A DNA stretch of 64,000 bases from Candidatus Schneideria nysicola. Its GTDB lineage: Bacteria > Pseudomonadota > Gammaproteobacteria > Enterobacterales > Enterobacteriaceae. This document shows, one piece after another, positions 62,416 through 64,000 of the stretch (the first letter of the stretch is position 1; each line of letters begins with the position of its first letter). The notes under the pieces are model-generated. The model did not search any database. It worked only from the letters and a program-made list of their open reading frames with translations, and was not told the origin of the DNA. The stretch covers positions 417,294 through 481,293 of the forward strand of contig NZ_CP074435.1 in NCBI RefSeq assembly GCF_019923565.1. The letters run 5' to 3'. The translations under genes and the position numbers were made by a program.

Positions 62416-62721
62416 ATGGCAAAACAATCCATGAAAGCACGTGAAAAAAAACGTATAAAATTAGCAAAAAAATTTTTTAGTCAAAGGATTCAACTAAAAT
62501 CTATTATATTAAATAAAAATACATCAAGTCAAGATCGTTGGAATGCAATATTTAAACTACAAGCTTTACCACGTGATTCTAGTCCTTCTCGTCAACGCAA
62601 TCGATGTCGTCAAACGGGTCGACCTCATGCTACATTAAGAAAATTTGGATTAAGTCGTATTAAATTTAGAGAATCAGCTATGCGTGGTGAAATACCCGGA
62701 TTAAGAAAAGCTAGTTGGTAA
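62416..62721 (+). CDS. rpsN: Small ribosomal subunit protein uS14 (zinc-free type)
   Basis: 101 residues, the E. coli length. [20 protein letters not shown] and [46 protein letters not shown]. Only one Cys is present, so it is the long C-minus form. Confidence 0.96.
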   Translation: MAKQSMKAREKKRIKLAKKFFSQRIQLKSIILNKNTSSQDRWNAIFKLQALPRDSSPSRQRNRCRQTGRPHATLRKFGLSRIKFRESAMRGEIPGLRKASW

Positions 62722-62749
62722 AATTGAATTAAATGGAAATATAAGAAAT

Positions 62750-63145
62750 ATGAGTATGCAAGATCCTATTGCGGATATGTTAACACATATAAGAAATAGC
62801 CAATCCGCAAAAAAATATATTATTTCTATTCCTTATTCTAAGGTTAAAAAAGCTATTGCTCAAGTTCTTAAAGAAGAAGGATTTATAGAAGATTTTAAAA
62901 TACAACACGGCGATATTAAACCTATTTTAGAGTTATATTTAAAATATTTTCGTAATAATCCAGTCATAGAAAATATTACTCGTATTAGTCGACCTGGATT
63001 GCGTATTTATAAAAAAGCGCATCTCTTACCTAAAGTGATGGGAGGAATGGGAATTGCTATTATATCCACTTCTAAGGGTATTATGACGGATCATGCAGCT
63101 CGTCGTATTGGTCTCGGTGGGGAGGTTCTCTGCTATGTTTCTTAA
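62750..63145 (+). CDS. rpsH: Small ribosomal subunit protein uS8
   Basis: 131 residues (E. coli 130). [31 protein letters not shown] and [30 protein letters not shown] are diagnostic. In E. coli S8 represses the spc operon. Confidence 0.97.
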   Translation: MSMQDPIADMLTHIRNSQSAKKYIISIPYSKVKKAIAQVLKEEGFIEDFKIQHGDIKPILELYLKYFRNNPVIENITRISRPGLRIYKKAHLLPKVMGGMGIAIISTSKGIMTDHAARRIGLGGEVLCYVS

Positions 63146-63170
63146 TATAAATTGAGAGAGGAAATCAGCA

Positions 63171-63707
63171 ATGTCTCGTATTGCAAAATCTCCCATTACT
63201 GTCCCCGTAGATGTAGAAATTACATTAATAAATAATCAAAGCATTTTGATTAAAGGTAAAAAGGGTACATTAAATTCTACTATACATAAAAATGTATGTG
63301 TACAATATATAAATAATCAATTAACTTTTTCCGTGCGATTAGAAGGAAAGCGTAATTGGATGTTAGCGGGTACTACAAGAGCGTTATTAAATAATATGAT
63401 ACTAGGTGTCTCCTATGGTTTTACTAAGCATTTACAGTTAGTAGGTGTAGGATGTCGTGTTGTAGTAAATAACCATATGATCACTTTATCTCTCGGTTTC
63501 TCACATGCTATTCATTACAAAGTTCCATCGAGTATTCAGGTATCATGTCCTAATCAAAATGAAATTATTTTAAATGGGATAGATAAAACACTATTGGGAC
63601 AAGTTGCTGCAGATTTACGTTCGTATCGTACTCCCGATCCTTATAAAGGAAAAGGTATACGTTATATTGATGAAATAATAAAGATTAAAGAAGCCAAAAA
63701 GAAATAA
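63171..63707 (+). CDS. rplF: Large ribosomal subunit protein uL6
   Basis: 178 residues (E. coli 177). MSRIAKSPITVPVDVEITL, LVGVGCRVVVNNHMITLSLGFSH and RTPDPYKGKGIRYIDE are diagnostic. Sits near the sarcin-ricin loop. AGAGAGGA precedes ATG. Confidence 0.97.
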   Translation: MSRIAKSPITVPVDVEITLINNQSILIKGKKGTLNSTIHKNVCVQYINNQLTFSVRLEGKRNWMLAGTTRALLNNMILGVSYGFTKHLQLVGVGCRVVVNNHMITLSLGFSHAIHYKVPSSIQVSCPNQNEIILNGIDKTLLGQVAADLRSYRTPDPYKGKGIRYIDEIIKIKEAKKK

Positions 63708-63710
63708 CTT

Positions 63711-63748
63711 CATAAGGAAAGATTATTATCATAAGGAAAGATTATTAT
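63711..63748. repeat. 19-bp perfect tandem duplication carrying the rplR ribosome binding site
   Basis: CATAAGGAAAGATTATTAT occurs twice in a row (63711-63729 and 63730-63748), filling the whole gap between the rplF stop and the rplR ATG. Each copy has an AAGGA Shine-Dalgarno; the second (63733-63737) is 12 bases from the ATG, the first 31 bases. Confidence 0.95.
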
Positions 63749-63749
63749 A

Positions 63750-64000
63750 ATGAATAAAAAATTCCTTCGTCTTCGTCGAGCATCTCGAGCACGAGCGAAG
63801 CTTCGTCAATTAAATGCTATACGTTTAGTAGTTTATCGTACTTCACGGCACATTTATTCTCAAATAATCACATTATCAAATAATAAAATACAGGTTTTAG
63901 TATCAGCTTCGACATTAGAAAAAGCAATAAAAGAAAAATTAAATTATACAGGAAATAAAGAAGCAGCGGCTCTTGTTGGAAAAATGGTTGCAATACGTGC
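63750..64000 (+). CDS. rplR: Large ribosomal subunit protein uL18, N-terminal part (cut by the right edge)
   Basis: The first 83 residues are visible: [36 protein letters not shown], and [17 protein letters not shown], matching E. coli L18 (117 aa). Binds 5S rRNA. It follows rplF as in the E. coli spc operon; the frame is open to the last base. Confidence 0.95.
   Translation, partial: MNKKFLRLRRASRARAKLRQLNAIRLVVYRTSRHIYSQIITLSNNKIQVLVSASTLEKAIKEKLNYTGNKEAAALVGKMVAIR

Overview
The window is a gene-dense, strongly AT-rich piece of a reduced gammaproteobacterial (Enterobacterales-type) chromosome. Almost every protein can be aligned by eye with its Escherichia coli counterpart, and many ancestral E. 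coli neighbourhoods survive: uvrD-corA, waaA-coaD, serC-aroA-cmk-rpsA, trxA-rho-tRNA(Arg,His,Leu,Pro), ibaG-murA, yebC-ruvC, znuBC/znuA-mepM, tRNA(Met,Leu,Gln), greA-rlmE-ftsH-folP-glmM, cyoABCDE-yajR, nfuA/bioH, and the S10 and spc ribosomal operons. Between these blocks many genes are missing (ihfB, ruvAB, lpxM, secDF, secG, gntX, yhbY). AT bias, tiny intergenic gaps, domain trimming, frequent TTG/GTG starts and absence of IS elements, phage, CRISPR or restriction genes point to an obligate insect endosymbiont of the Baumannia/Blochmannia/Wigglesworthia kind. The exact species cannot be fixed from the sequence alone.

Layout. 1-5.2 kb: tail of uvrD, corA, fumC, prlC, rpmE. 5.2-12.2 kb: lipid A Kdo transfer (waaA), CoA (coaD), serine and shikimate steps (serC, aroA), cmk and rpsA. 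12.2-18.5 kb: mutS, erpA, serS, trxA, rho. 18.6-19.0 kb: four tRNA genes behind a recognisable promoter. 19.2-25.1 kb: a ClpB made only as the short isoform, iscS, a SuhB lacking catalytic metal ligands, ftsY, rsmD. 25.2-37.3 kb: ibaG, murA, aspS, yebC, ruvC, the zinc importer, mepM, a Firmicutes-like mntH, a 508-bp gene-free scar and argS. 37.4-45.4 kb: three tRNAs, a secreted PLD-family nuclease, dapF, yajC, greA, rlmE, ftsH, folP, glmM and tRNA-Phe. 45.6-55.8 kb: cytochrome bo3 operon, a YAM-less YajR, ffh, RNase P RNA, rsmI, nfuA, bioH. 56.0-64.0 kb: S10 operon and the start of the spc operon, cut inside rplR.

Together these genes cover translation (ribosomal proteins, three aminoacyl-tRNA synthetases, eight tRNAs, RNase P), SRP targeting (Ffh, FtsY), envelope building (MurA, GlmM, WaaA, DapF, MepM), aerobic respiration (Cyo), Fe-S supply (IscS, ErpA, NfuA, IbaG), metal uptake (CorA, ZnuABC, MntH) and nutrient synthesis (aroA, serC, dapF, folP, bioH, coaD). 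I did not find a new multi-gene system. The most interesting signals are proteins reduced to a specific part of their ancestral role: ClpB without its N-domain, starting exactly at the E. coli internal start; SuhB with its phosphatase ligands replaced; YajR without its YAM domain; RuvC separated from RuvAB. Two further loci look acquired: mntH and the PLD-family nuclease.
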